A stretch of 64,000 nucleotides of DNA from Globodera rostochiensis (lineage: Eukaryota > Nematoda > Chromadorea > Rhabditida > Heteroderidae): contig JAEVLN010000018.1 of the NCBI GenBank assembly GCA_018350325.1, positions 996,185 through 1,060,184 of the forward strand. Reading direction: 5' to 3'. The position numbers and the translations under genes were made by a program. Numbering within the stretch: the stretch's first letter is position 1; each line of letters starts with the position of its first letter. Positions 1 to 12,486 of the stretch are shown here, in pieces. The notes below the pieces were generated by a model. It saw only the letters and a program-made list of their open reading frames with translations, did not search any database and had not been told where the DNA came from.

Positions 1-775
1 GTTATCCGCGGTTAACGGTTATGGAATTTAAAAGGTCGCGGTTACGGGCGGTTAACGGTTATGAGATTTTGATGACGGGCGGTTACGGTCGATTTACGGT
101 TATGATCACTAAAAGCGCGGTTAACCGTCACATCCGTGTTTTTTTGATTGCTGAGGATTGAGATGATTTGCCTTATAATTTCTTTGACTTTTATTCACAT
201 TTCACCAAATTTTTAATATCCCTCCTTTTTAGTATTCTTACAATTTTTGCAAAAATTTTAGCTATAAAAAGTAAAATTCTAAGTATTTACATAAATAATT
301 AGTTCATTTTAGAACTCAATTATCTAAAATTCGGACGATTTTTCTCAGCATAAGTCATTAAATATTCGATTTTTTTCCTCGGCGGCGCTTATCGGCACCG
401 CCGAACCCCCACCCCCTCTCTTAAAAATATTTTAGAAAACTAATGCGCAAAAACAGAAAAAAAATTCTCAGATCGGTCGCGCTTTGTTAGATTTTAATCA
501 TGAAAGTGTTAGAAAGAAAATTTAAAATTTTATTCATGACAAAATCTGATAAATCACTTATTAAGTTCAATACACATCAATTTTGTTTTAATTTTAGAAA
601 GACGCCACATCACGATCGGAAAAAAATAGTTTTGAAAAATCGATTGTTTGAAATCTGGAAAACTTTATTGATTTTTAAATAATGCGGTTAACCGCGGATA
701 ACCGCGGGCGGTTAACGGTTATGAGATTTTGAGGACGGGCGGTTACAGACGGTTAACGTTTTTGAATCAGTTTTT
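1..775. repeat. GGTTAACGG-type reiterated repeat flanking an AT-rich core
   Basis: Two tracts (about 1-130 and 683-760) are built from variants of GGCGGTTAACGGTTATG and its partial complement GGTTAACCGCGG, separated by about 550 bp of AT-rich DNA. The core holds one copy of the motif GGCGCTTATCGGCACCGC near 383. The layout resembles a non-autonomous DNA transposon with reiterated arms, but the left end is cut by the window edge, so no target duplication could be checked. No gene is seen here. Confidence 0.5.
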
Positions 776-1149
776 TCGCTGCACACCTCGCCCCGAAGGG
801 TCGGGAATCAACCCTAGTTTGAATTCTGCATTTTCATATTTTGGAAAAGGGCAAAACTAAGGTACTTTACCCACGTATCCAGCGGTTATCAATGAGGGTC
901 CCTAAAGATTTTCCCAATTCTTAATGATTGCCTCAATTTTTTCAGAAATAAATTGATTTTATAAAACTTTTTATATTTAAATGGACTGTCGGCGTCGTCG
1001 AGTTGAACTGTTCCTATCCAAAGACGCTGATCACGAAAATGACCATCATCTTACTCATGATTTTTGATGTTTTATTTGAGGAAGTTGAAGAAGTAGTAGA
1101 AGTGACTGAAGAATTACTGCAAGAAGAGCAGTCAAAAAGTATTTTAGAA

Positions 1150-1650
1150 TTTTAATTTTTCACCCTGCATTTGCTGTCGTTCAAAGAAAACCTGAAATAT
1201 TTGCTGATTTAATATTCTGTTAGACCGCAATTACGGAGAAAAAAGCTCTGCCAACATAATCATAGTCAGAATATAAAACATGAATTGTTATTAATCAAAG
1301 CAATTTTAATCAATTTAATCTTTTTTAAATTTTTGGTTATATGATTTTGAGTCGAAAACAGTCGAAAACAACCAGAAATTGGCCTCGTTTGCTTTGGCCC
1401 ATCAGAGTCATTTACAGGTCTTAATTTTGGTGGTTATTAAATCCATATTTTGCCACTTTCACATTTTAAACCTTTTTGGCATAAAAGAAAGATTAAATTC
1501 ATCAAAATGATTTGATTAATTACTCAAATTTATTCTTATGTTATGCCTATGATTAAGTTGGCGGAGCTTTTTTCTCCGTAATTGCGGTCTAACAGAATAT
1601 TCAATCAGCAAAATTTCATTAATTACAAAGAAAATTTTGCTTAGAACGAC
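1150..1650. repeat. Foldback element with long inverted arms
   Basis: Positions 1211-1255 and 1557-1601 are near-perfect reverse complements over 45 bp (core CCGTAATTGCGGTCTAACAG on the right arm). Weaker complementarity extends outward on both sides through an AATCAGCAAA word. The region between is AT-rich and has no ORF of note. A diverged copy of the right half recurs at about 30,170-30,350, so this is a dispersed family rather than a local accident. No clear target duplication was found. Confidence 0.65.
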
Positions 1651-2280
1651 ATATGCAAATTAACCACCTATGTAATTAGGGAATTTAGTCTCATTTGAGT
1701 GTGTTGATTACCTAAAGGTGAAAAGTTGAATTTACCAAAAGGCAAAAGTAAATTTTTATAAATTTGATGCATAAAATAAAAATATTAATTATCCAACGCT
1801 TAATAAAAATTCCTTAACAATATGCAATAAAAACAAAAAATACTTCTATTAGGAAATTTTGCCCATTTTTTGCTATATTTGAAATTTTTTTATGTATTCA
1901 TGTTTCGTGTTATATTTTGCAATTTTTCATGCATATTTTATAGCCATATTTCGAGATTTGTTATCCATATAATAAATCGTTGCCCTAGTCAGAATGTAAT
2001 AAGATTCCAAAAATGAAGTTTTTCTCCCCCACCTCCAAGCCCTTCCCAAAAATCCATCATTCACCACGTTCCCACAATTTTCCGGGCACAAATCGACCGG
2101 AAATAATTTGCCACAATGTTTATCATTTCCATCGATTTTCCCCCAAGCAATCACTAACCCCCAGGGCAGTTCGGGCCGGCGCCGACCAACACGGGTGCGC
2201 GTCGTTTGGGCGCCAACCAAGTTTCGGCAAAATTCAAAACCTAACACTTGAGAAAGGCTACTAAATTAAAGAATATAGGC

Positions 2281-2822
2281 CAGGGCTGTCAATATCGTCT
2301 CCTCAAAATACGATACACGATATACGATATTTACGATACACCAAAATACAATACGATTTTTTTACGATACACTATATGGCCAAAATAACGATATTACGAT
2401 TACGATACGATACGATACGATACGATATTTTTTCTAGCTGTGTTCAAAATACAAATTTTTTTGGTAGAAATTTCCAATTTTTTTTTTCATTCTTATTCTT
2501 AAAAATTCGCAATGAAATACAAAATTTCTTAAAGATTTTGTCAAAATTTTTAGATTTTTCACCGGTGGCGCCTATCGGCACCGCTGGGCCCTCGCATTCG
2601 TAATACCTTTAAAAAAGGTACCGTAATTTTAAATTTTGGTTGAAATCTGTTAACAAAATGAGTAAAAAATTCAAAATTTTCTCCGGCGGCGCCTATCGGC
2701 ACCGCTGACCTGCCTCCCAAATCTGGGCTTCAAGTCTGGTCAAAATTACGATACGCGTGATTTTTGGCAAAAATACGATACGATACGATTCGATACGATA
2801 CGATTCGATACGATATCTTAAA
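2281..2822. repeat. CGATAC-reiterated element with a hAT-like end
   Basis: It begins with CAGGGCTGTCAA, a hAT-like terminus, and continues into two blocks (2310-2425 and 2745-2815) of reiterated CGATAC/ACGATA words. Between them lie two copies of GGCGCCTATCGGCACCGC (near 2566 and 2688). No matching right terminus is seen before the next element at 2845, so it is probably truncated. The open frame at 2376-2603 is only a reading of this repeat. Confidence 0.5.
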
Positions 2823-2844
2823 CCAATAAGGTCAAACATAATAC

Positions 2845-3137
2845 CAGTGCTGTGATCTCAACATTTTCAAAAGCATCATTAGAACGTGAAAAAAGCATTA
2901 TAGAGCATCAAAAAGCATCAAATTCGCTATTTCTTCATTAAAAACAAAGATTTAAGTAAACATAGCTTTCATTCGTTATATTTCTGGCTGGCATCAATCG
3001 ATTTCAGCAATTTCTTGTTACACATGAGCGTCTTAGCGTTTTTTTTTTAATTTTGGGGAAATTTTGGGATTTTTACTCATTTTGTTAAGATCAAAAAACA
3101 ATAACATGATGCTAAAGCATCAGATATCACAGCCCTG
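2845..3137. mobile_element. hAT-type MITE with 8-bp target duplication
   Basis: The 293-bp element has terminal inverted repeats CAGTGCTGTGAT / CAGGGCTGTGAT (one mismatch in 12). It is flanked by a perfect 8-bp direct repeat, CATAATAC, at 2837-2844 and 3138-3145, which is the hAT superfamily signature. The interior carries several AGCATCA words and no coding capacity, so it is non-autonomous. Confidence 0.9.
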
Positions 3138-3145
3138 CATAATAC

Positions 3146-3630
3146 CAATGCTCGATGAGTAACAGCTATCTTCAAACAGACTCTAATAGATTGGTCAATG
3201 AACAAAAAAGTTATGGCCTAGGCCTCAGCTAGTTTTTTTAAGCGAATGCTGTCGATTCGTCTTTTTTCAAAAACGTTATAGCTTAAGTGTTAAAATCGCT
3301 ATTTTTCGTGCTCCATGGTGTCATCGAATACTTATAATAAGCTTTGTTTCGGAATATATATTAAATAATTTGTTTTATTTTTCAAAAAAAAACAAGAAAA
3401 AAGAATTCCAGGATTTAATCGGTTGATCGCTTTGAATTGCAAGTTCGGCATTCCATCCCCAGGGAATCCATTCTGGCTAACCCATTCTGCCTAACGGGAA
3501 TTGCAAGTCACTAACTCAAACGCGTTTTGTACAAGCTTTATTCAAAAATCTTTAATAAAAAAAATGCTCAAGAAAAAAAGCTTTAAATAGGTATATTTAA
3601 AATTAAGGTGATTGTTTTTTGTTAATGAGT
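3146..3630. other. Intergenic, 3' side of the serpin gene
   Basis: AT-rich sequence with no supported gene, RNA or repeat. It would contain the 3' untranslated region of the serpin; no canonical AATAAA close to the stop was recognised. Confidence 0.5.
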
Positions 3631-5774
3631 TTATTTGTTATCCAATCCACGATAAACGCCGGTCATCAGCACATTGTCACAACTGCGATTGGCAACAAAA
3701 ATTACGAATGGATGGTCAGCGATAAATTTGAGGGCATAACTTGTTCTACTATTTTCAGCATTTATGCAACTAAAGCCCTCATCATCAACCTAAAATGTGC
3801 ATGTTTTAATATAGTTAAATTAAATTTAGTAGAAAAATTAAATTTAAAAAATGTTTAAAAAACCTCCAAAATTGCTTTCTGCACAATTTGGCTGATGTTT
3901 ATGGTTGTCAGGGTATGTTGAGTAATCTTGCCAAATTGAGCTTTGTCTCCAAATGCTTGAACAACACCCAGGCCTTTCAACGGTTCTTTCAAATAGTGTT
4001 CCGTTTCCAGTTTAAACTTTGGCATGTTCACCTTTAAATCTAATATCAAAACTGCGAATTTTTCATTAATACTCTTTATTAAACAAATATCGGTGAAAAG
4101 ATATGGCTTTTTTACTTAGTAATCATATTTTTTGGCACAATGTCTTTTCGGATTTTTTGTTTTTTGTTTTTGCTCTATTATGCCATAATATAAGGGCTAA
4201 AAAAATCGCGAATCCCTGCGGCATAATCCTCAATTTTAAATACATGCTCGTCAGTGATTATTAAAAGTCGAAAAAAAGGTTTTGAAAAAGTTTTAAATTC
4301 GGGAATTGGGATTTAGAATTACGCAAAACGTAGGGGGGTTAGATTCGGACCCTATGCAACCCGAATACCTTAGAAACGCATATTAAACCGTAAAAATTAT
4401 TGTTTAAAAACTCACATAAATATCCATTTCAGAACATTGACAAAAAAAGTTCTGCAACAAATTGCCAGTTAATTTGGCCAACAGTTGTGCCAGACCAAAA
4501 CGTTCGCGCGGAAGTAAAATGAACAAAAATAATTCACCACCACAATATGGGATGCCGAGCAATTGAAACTGAATTTAAATTAAATATATAAAATATATGA
4601 ATTTCTTAATCCAATCAAACAACATCAACAGTTCCATAATAGATGAATGTTCCAATACTGTGCAACATTTCAACCTGGAATTTGAGAATTTTAATAATAT
4701 TTAATGAAAACTCATTTTTACGTCTTTTTGCTGAGTTTCTGTGATGTAAAATCTCAACGGGTGCACACAACTTGTGTAAAAATTAACTGCCCATTTGGCC
4801 TTGAAATAAATGGCATTGACAAGAAGCATGCTATGAAAATACAAACCATAAAAATAAAAATTAATATAAGCTAAACTATAAAGAAATTATATAACTTTAA
4901 AATACAAAAAATAACGTTTTTATTAACTCCAAGATTTATCAGAGTTTTCAAAACATATTTCATTTTGTTTTCAGCTCTCTTTTTTATTTATTGAACCTTA
5001 TTTGTAAAATATTTTATAAAACATACTTTGTAAATTTTCCAATTGTTTCAGGTCGAAGAAAATTTTTCACCTTCTTTTTTGTTAAATATTCGATAAGGCT
5101 ATTTATCATCTGGTAAAAAACGATTGATTAATTTTTAATCGATCAATTTTTTATAATTTATAAAAAATTAATTTAATAAAAAATCAAAATGTTAAAATAA
5201 AATTCGTACAGTTCCCAAATTGTGATACGCGCCGAACTCCACCAAATCGAGATGATTCTGGCCAAAATGTGTGTCCAGGAACAACATGTACTCATTTTTT
5301 ACGCCATAAGCTTTCTTGACAAATATTTTGTTGACCAATTCCAATGAAAAAAATTGATTATTTTGCTTATTATACAATAAATTTTGCAACAATTGATGGG
5401 TATATTGATGAAGTTGGGCGGCGTTAATGTCTAAATTTAATATTTTATTAATAATTTAAGTCTTTTAATTATGTATAGGTAACTAATATTTGTATCAATT
5501 TGGTAAATATTTACAACATTAACAAAAATTAGTCTCTTCAAATTTATTTTTTACCATTTGCCAATAATTTGCGAATTTCGCGTTCCGTTTCGCCCTGTGC
5601 CCCTCCATGAGCCATGGCGAGCACAATGGACACGCAGCTTGGCGAAATTACGAACGAATAATTTGAATTGATTTTGCGGCACATCGATGTGCGTAACAAT
5701 TTTAGCGCAAAATCTGCCTGAACTTCCGAAACTCCATGATGAAATAATGCGAGTGATGATGACGTGGATTGCAT
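3631..5774 (-). CDS. Serpin, intracellular type, atypical reactive-centre hinge
   Basis: Serpin-fold protein of about 385 residues, the usual family length. Eight exons join in phase: 5555-5774, 5210-5430, 5027-5109, 4722-4830, 4630-4674, 4416-4568, 3864-4031, 3631-3789. Recognisable serpin blocks run in order: ISPSCVSIVLAMAHGGAQG, LVNKIFV, LLVNAIYFKAKW, VEMLHSIGTF, GIPYCGGELFLFILLP, MPKFKLE, GLGVVQAF and the C-terminal FIADHPFVIFV. No signal peptide is seen, so it is probably cytosolic. An acceptor (tttaaacag) ends 7 bp before the ATG and could be a trans-splice site. The hinge after the conserved DDEG reads FSCINAE instead of the small-residue T-E-A-A-A-A-T type, with Phe at the P14-like place, and the loop is a few residues short. 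Fold assignment is secure; classical protease inhibition is doubtful. Confidence 0.9.
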
Positions 5775-5834
5775 GGATTTTCTGTTTAAAATTAAAAATG
5801 ATTAAATATTTAATTTAATTGCACTATTTTAAAC

Positions 5835-6016
5835 TAGGGTTCAGCCCCGACCCCTCGGTGCGAACAAAAGTCGGGGTCGGGTTTTTCGTCCCCAACCAAA
5901 AAAGTCGGGGTTCGGTGTTTTTCCCAGCAAAAACCCCAAAAAATTCAAAAAAGTCGGGGTCGGGGACGAAAACCCTGACAAAAAAAGTCGGGGTTCGGGG
6001 ACGGAGCTAAACCCTA
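5835..6016. mobile_element. hAT-type MITE, CCCCGAC family
   Basis: The 182-bp element begins TAGGGTTCAGCCCCGAC and ends with the complement of TAGGGTTTAGCTCCG. It is flanked by a perfect 8-bp duplication TTTTAAAC (5827-5834, 6017-6024). The interior is reiterated GTCGGGGT. A second member with a near-perfect duplication lies at 30682-30797. Open frames across it on both strands are readings of the repeat. Confidence 0.9.
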
Positions 6017-6024
6017 TTTTAAAC

Positions 6025-7728
6025 AATATTGCATTTGTAAAATATGATGTATTTAAGTACATTAAATAAGCAAAATCATTTTAAATTTTGTTGAAATCAG
6101 ACAAGTCCAAATTCAAAATTCCTCTAATACATTTGTAGATTTTAGGTGAATTGAATGTAATTCTGCCTTTATTTGTGTTGGCATATTACATAAAATAAAT
6201 GAAAAAGGTTATTTTTATTATTCATGCTGAGAAAAAGCATTTTTTTGTTAAAATGTTACCCGTGTGAACATTTAGGCGGTGTTTGTTATTGATCTCACAT
6301 GTAAGAATTTGTAAATTTATTAGTTTATGATTATGTTTATGAATCGGAATACATGCTATAAAATAGACAGAAATACAAGAAAATTTTTACTTAAAGATTA
6401 AAGATGTACAGAAAAATTTTGAAGGGTTTTACGCATATAATGATCGGATTTGGTAGTTTTAGCACCTTTCTTAATCAATATTTTGGCACTTTTTGGGGAT
6501 TTTAGTCAATCTTTTGGAAGTTTTTGGTCAATATTTTAATTCAATATTTCACGTTTTTTAGTCAATATAAAAGCCAGCTCTAATCATACAATAATTTTAT
6601 CAATTAAACTCCATATTTCTCATTATTTTATCATAGCAAACTGCACTTAAGCACACATCTATCAACAATTGCAGTGCGTGACTAAAAGCACAAAAAAGAA
6701 AAGATGGCAATTATTTTAATGTTTTATAATTTTAATTAAATGTTTTAAAGTTTGTAACAAGACAAAATTTTGTAGTTGCACTGATGAATAACATGTGAAA
6801 AAACGTGGTTTGGGCATTCATCTTTTTGAGCTTCTGCAATTGAGCTTTTTTTTGTTGCACTTTTCCCGTTTTTTTGCTTCTTCCACCCTGGGGCGGCATC
6901 GTGATTGGTTATACATTTGAAATTTTTTATCGGAACTTTTAAAAAGTTTGATAATTTTTGAAGCAATTGTAAGATTTTTTGGACAATTTCAGTCCTTTTC
7001 AAAGGAAATTTACAAATTTTTAGATCCATTTTTCTAACAAACAGATTATTTTTAAAAATGTGTAAGCGATTTTTTTCTACCTTTTGCGCAAAATTTTTTT
7101 TGTTTTTGGTGTGCACTTTTAAGTACTAAGGGGTGAGGTTCTGCCGCCAAAAATTTTAAAAATATTTTTGACAACCCTAATACCGAACTTGTTTCAAAAA
7201 AGTTAAGAATTTAGTGAACCGGAACAGAGGAAATTGTAAAAATCTTCCTGAAGAAGGGTCTCCCGGGGTGATGATGCCTTTGGGATCCCTCGCGACTCTC
7301 GATATTTTAACTTAAGCACAAAAACTCGGCTCCGTCTTAACTTAGTTATTAGGAAAGCAAATCTCCTCTAAGTTTGTTTAATCTTTGATCAAGCTAAAGC
7401 TATCGATTATTTTCTCAAAAAGTTATGGCTCTTAAAACATGTGAAGATCGCCATTTCTCGTGCCAGTTTGGCGCGGTGAGTCATAACTTTTTTTGTTTAA
7501 GTCGAATTGCCTAACTCTTTTTATGTATTATAGAATCTAAAGACATGGTACTTTCAAATTATACCAAGAATCGAACTAACCCCCGACCGCAAACTCCGTT
7601 TCTCAGTTCAGTAAACAATCTTCATTAATTTCGTTAAAATAAATTTGCTTTTGCTAAAAATTTTATTAATTTAAAAATATCAATATTAACAATGAAAAAT
7701 TATGAGATCATTGATTAAAAAAAACGTT
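6025..7728. other. AT-rich intergenic region between serpin and LRR gene
   Basis: No supported gene. A 123-codon lysine- and asparagine-rich open frame (6745-7116, minus) has no recognisable domain, and its composition matches surrounding AT-rich DNA; I do not call it. The LRR gene's 3' end lies at the right border. The serpin promoter should lie at the left, but no motif was recognised. Confidence 0.4.
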
Positions 7729-10700
7729 TTAATAATTGGACATCATTCTTCTCACGGGTGGCAAGGGCGGTGCCATTATCGACGGCGGTCTTTGGCTAAA
7801 TTTTAATTAGTTCAAAAGTTGTCTTGTCATATTATTTAAAATTTAAATTAAAAATATGTAATTTTGATTTTTTTAAAATTTTAAGACTATATTAAATTGG
7901 TAAATTAAAAAATTAAATATTTACTCGGTTCTCCTCAAAGTGTTCCTCAATTGATAGGGCGGCACGGCCACGGGACAGTGCATTGCGGCGTACAAATTTG
8001 GCGGCAAATTGAGCAGGAACGGATCGCCAAAATATGGCGGAGGGGGCGGAGGTGGAGAAATTGGAGGAGGTTCACGCCCTAAATTTAAAAAATGTTCTTT
8101 TAGTTGCAGTTTAACCCGATTTTTAAGACTATATTAAATTTGTAAAAAACAATATAAAAATTAAATGTAAATTTTATAAATTATTTATTAACAAAATAAT
8201 TAAAATTAAATTGAACTAAAATTTTTTAACATTATATTCTCACTTTCTTCACCGTTTGCTGGCCCAATGCTTGAATAATATTCATCGGCGTCATTGGATG
8301 AATATGTGTTACTATTTTCCACAGTTGAAAAGCCAGTTGAATTGTGCTTAATCAGGCAACATTTGTATATAATTTCTTTAAAAAAATGTTATTTAAATTA
8401 TCATTTTTTCATGTAAATATACCAAAATATTTATTACAAACTTTTAAATTATGTCCAATTCTGGCGTTTTGTTCAAACTGTGGGATTGAATTTGAATTTG
8501 CACTCGGCTCATAAGCGATTAATGATTCGGTGTAGGAAGTGGAGCCGGGAGCATAGAGATGATGTTGCTGAGGTTTGGCCCTCTCCATCGAATTGCCCAT
8601 CCGCCTTTTGCCACATGGGCACCTAAAAAATGCCACAAATTTTATTAAAATTTGGAAAAAATAAAAGCATTCAAAATTGATAATTTAAAATTATCATGCA
8701 TAACTTTTTTTAAACAATTTCTTATTGGATGTCTTAATATAATCATTTTAAATGAAATTCAACTGTTGGCCGGCCCCTAAGATAGCAAAAATTGGGGAAT
8801 GATTTCCGAGCCCAAAAAGTGCGAAAATTACTCATTTTCGGAATTTCGAAATCTGTCATTTATTAATAATTAAAAGTCAATCAATAATTTTAAATAATTA
8901 AACAAAAAAAACTCACAATGCACAAAAATTATGAGCACAAATCTTTGGACGGCCTTTTTTGTGACGTATGCAAACGCAAACAATTGCAAAAACCATTGAC
9001 AGCACCAACAAAACGGCACCGGCTGAGGCCAAATATGCAAATTTTGGGTTGGCCAACAAAAATTTGAGTGATGTCGACGAAAAGCCCTCCTCACAGTGAA
9101 GAAGCGAGAAATTCTGCAATTTTAATTAAAATTAAACAAAAATAGAGAAGAAACGGAGGCAATATGTACAAGAAATACTGAATTTTGAAATTTAAATAAA
9201 ACAAAATTTTAATAACTTTGTTAAAAATTGAAACTTCTAACTAAATGTCTTAATGATTGTTGACAAAATTAATTTAAAAATTTACATTAACAGCCAAAAT
9301 TATGTTCAAGTCTCGCAATTCTTCAGGGTCCGCACAAATAATGCCAAAATTGTCAACTTTTTGTTGCCTTTCCAATATTTTAGGCAAAAATGACATCAGC
9401 CCACAGTCACAACGCCAACGATTGCCTGAGTTTGAAAAATAATAAATAAAATTTGATTCTAATTAATAACTTTTAATTTTAAAATATTAAATTATTAACC
9501 ATTTAAACGAATTTTCTTCAACATTGACCAGTCCAACAAGTCCTGATCAATTGAGGACAATTGACAATTTGCCAAATCCAATTCTTCCACTGAATCAACA
9601 CCGACAAATGCGTTCGGGTCGATGCGCGACAAAAATGATGAATTGGTAAGGAAAAGACGTCGCAATTTTGGCAATCCGACGAATGCTTCAGTCTAAAAAC
9701 GATTTATTTATTAAGCTTTTAATAATAATATTAAAAATTTAATAAAAAGCTTTCACAAAATTTAATGCATGAAAATTACCTTAATCTCACGTAATTGGCT
9801 CATTTGTTCAAGATGCAATTCGCTCAATTCCCATAAGCCACCATCAAATGTATGCGCAGGAATCTATTTATAAAGAAATTAAAAAACATTGCAAATTGTT
9901 TTTATATTATTAAAACAATTGTTTACAAAATATTCACCTCAGCCCATGCATTTCCTGACATATCCAATTTGTTCAATAATGTCAAATGCTCCCAATGTGG
10001 ACTTCTTCTGCAACTTTCTATGAGCTCGGAAGATGGTGTTGATAGCTAAAATTTCAAATTCAATAAATTTTAGAAGCTATTTTACCCTATTCGCTAAAAT
10101 AGTTGGGTTTAACCCCCCCCCCCCCCAATTTTGTAAACAAAAAATGTTCCCACAAGTCGAGAGACTATTTCCGAAGTTTTCTGGGGCGTACAATTCGAAT
10201 CCAATATCAAATTAATGAATTTAAATTTTTGTTTTCTCGAAAAAAACACATATTAATTTGGGTTCTACGCCCCAGGTTTTTTCGACATTTTGGCAGATTT
10301 TAAATGTCGTTCGAATTCGGGTTTCGCTGTTCGAAATTGGGAAGCCAGATTTGGATTGTAAAGCCTCAAAAACTTCAAATAGTTTTTTGGGAATTTTATG
10401 TTTTTGCATAAATGGGGGGGGGGGGGGGAGGGTTTGGACAACCGAACTTTTTTGTCCCCATTTTTTCTAAAAAATGTTATAGCATCCTTTCCTTTGGCAT
10501 TTTGTAATTGTTTTTTGTTTTAATTTTCATTTGAATTTCGAAACGAATTTCCCCATTGTTTAATTTTCAATGTTTGGTGGTCGCGCATAAACAACAACAG
10601 TAATAAGTAAAATGATGGTATCGGTGTGCAAACAAAAGTCATTGAGAAGATTGACACTTGGGATTTGGATTATCGGTGGCACACTAAACAAACAAACTAT

Positions 10701-12271
10701 CCGGGCATTAAAGGTCAAAATTTGGCTAATTGAACGCGGAGTCAATTTCCCCAAAAATTCGGTTATTTAATAAAAGATGCTCAAAATGTTTTTGATTGAA
10801 TATATTTTCTTGAAATAATTTTTGACTTTTTATTTAATTAAATTAAAAATGCCGAAAATAGTCTTTTTGGGGCATAAAGTTTCTCTACTGAAATATTTAA
10901 AAAGCATATAGCATATATTTGGGCTCTCGTTCAACATTTCAAAGAATATATCGTAGAGAAGAGTTCTGGAACAAAAATTCATGTCCGTCCTAATGACCAA
11001 TTTTGCTAAATAAATTATATAATTATTCAAAATACCAAATTTCTTGCTAAATTGAGCGACTCCAACCGCTTCAGTCCTGAAAATGCGTCTTTCTCCATGC
11101 ATGAGATCAAGTTTGAGCTCAAATCCAGTCTTTGAAGGTTCGAAAGTGAAGAAAAAGGTGTAGCCATCAACTAGAAAATATTGAAAATTAAAAAAAAATT
11201 CTTTATTTTTTTTTTAAACCTCCGAAATTAGGTTTCCGGAAAGGTCCAAATCGGCAAGGTTGGACAGAACGCCAAATTGGTCATTGTCCAATTTTGAAAC
11301 ACGATTTTGGCACAATGTCATGTCAGTCAAATTAGCAAGACCAGAAAATGTGGCACGGTCAACTGAGTGCAGGTGGTTGAAGGACAAGTCCAAAGTGAGC
11401 AAAGTGCCAAGATTGGCAAACGATCTTGGCAAAATTTGTTCAATTTGGTTGGATGACAAATCCAAGTGCTGCAAAGAAAAGAGTTCCTTTATTTTTTGAA
11501 AACAAAAAAATTGACTAAAAATGTTTTAATATAAATTAATAAATTATTTATGCTTAAATTTCACTCACTTCCAAGTGTTTTGCCTCCTTAATAGCACCAT
11601 CAATCAACTTCAGCTTGTTTCCGCGTAAATTCAGCGCTGAATTTATATAAAAATTATTTTTTTGTTATATTCATTAAATTAGTTTTTTTATACTTCGTAA
11701 TTTTGTTAATCGGACGAAAAAGTCGATTGGAATTCGCACAATTTGATTGTTGCTCAGCTCCAGAAATTCAAGTTCTAAATTTAAATGCTTTATTAAATGT
11801 TATTTTACTAATAATTTTTTAATGTTTATTTTTTTAAATTAAAATTAAAATTGTTGCAAAACCTTGATACAGCGCAATTGAAAAGGAATCCAATTTTAGC
11901 CCGTTTGAATTTGTAATAGTTAACGTTTTCAGCATCGGATTAAGCCTAAACATATGAAATTTTAATAATTAGTACCTAAATTATAAATTAAAAATGATTT
12001 AATAATTTAAAAATAGTAAAAAAAATATTCTTTTAATACTTTTTTTATCAGTCTTTAAAATATTAACTTTTTGTTTTAATTTTAGAATAAAAATTAATTT
12101 TAGCAAAAATTACAGTATTGGGATAGAGGTCATGCCCGAAAAATTGCATGCCACCGAAAATTGATCGTCGCGGCACTCACAGCCGGGCGGACAAAAGGCG
12201 GCACAATTCGGTGCAAAAAAGAAAAAAATAATTGCGATTATTATGCAAATTTTGGCTGCTCGGCACCGCAT
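7729..12271 (-). CDS. Leucine-rich-repeat single-pass transmembrane receptor
   Basis: Probable cell-surface LRR receptor, about 682 residues. Fifteen exons keep phase: 12114-12271, 11863-11945, 11694-11774, 11569-11636, 11220-11468, 11036-11170, 9938-10045, 9780-9863, 9500-9692, 9286-9425, 8917-9113, 8423-8622, 8244-8375, 7925-8078, 7729-7795. Order: signal peptide (about 1-27), LRRNT cysteines (CPPGCECR), repeated LxxLxLSxNxI units, LRRCT (NRWRCDCGL), one membrane helix near residues 460-482 followed by RHKKGR, and a cytoplasmic tail of about 200 residues with a polyproline patch and PPLPPVRR, a class II SH3-ligand pattern. If the last intron is retained, the stop is at 7921 (661 residues). 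The start is the Met opening the signal peptide; an acceptor lies 17 bp upstream, leaving a 4-codon upstream ORF. The specific orthologue is not recognised. Confidence 0.88.
10079..10480. repeat. Foldback element with poly-C/poly-G ends inside LRR intron 6
   Basis: A run of C (from about 10112) and a run of G (from about 10411) sit in mirrored positions inside sequences that are diverged reverse complements, for example AACTATTTGAAG-like words on both sides. It lies within the 990-bp intron between exons ending 11036 and starting 10045, the longest intron of the LRR gene. No target duplication was identified. Confidence 0.5.
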
Positions 12272-12486
12272 TTTTAGTTGAAGGTCATCTAAATTATGGA
12301 AAAATTGTTTTTTAATAATCAATAAAAGTTTTTGAACAATTTAAATTTCTCAATGAAATTTCTAAATTAATAAATACAAAAATGAGCTCGGAAGTAATTG
12401 CAAAAAAATATATATAAAATACTAAATTATTTTTAGGTAAAAGTATTAATTATAACATTTTCTGTTTTTAGTCCTTTTTAATTAAT

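Noticed and set aside
6745..7116. 123-codon Lys/Asn-rich open frame, minus strand
   Set aside because: Low-complexity AT-driven composition, no signal peptide or domain, no splice partners.
10830..11102. Extra LRR exon or frameshift between 10.9 and 11.0 kb
   Set aside because: The exon ending at 11036 joins the exon starting at 10045 in phase and continues the LRR pattern, so neither an extra exon nor a frameshift is needed.
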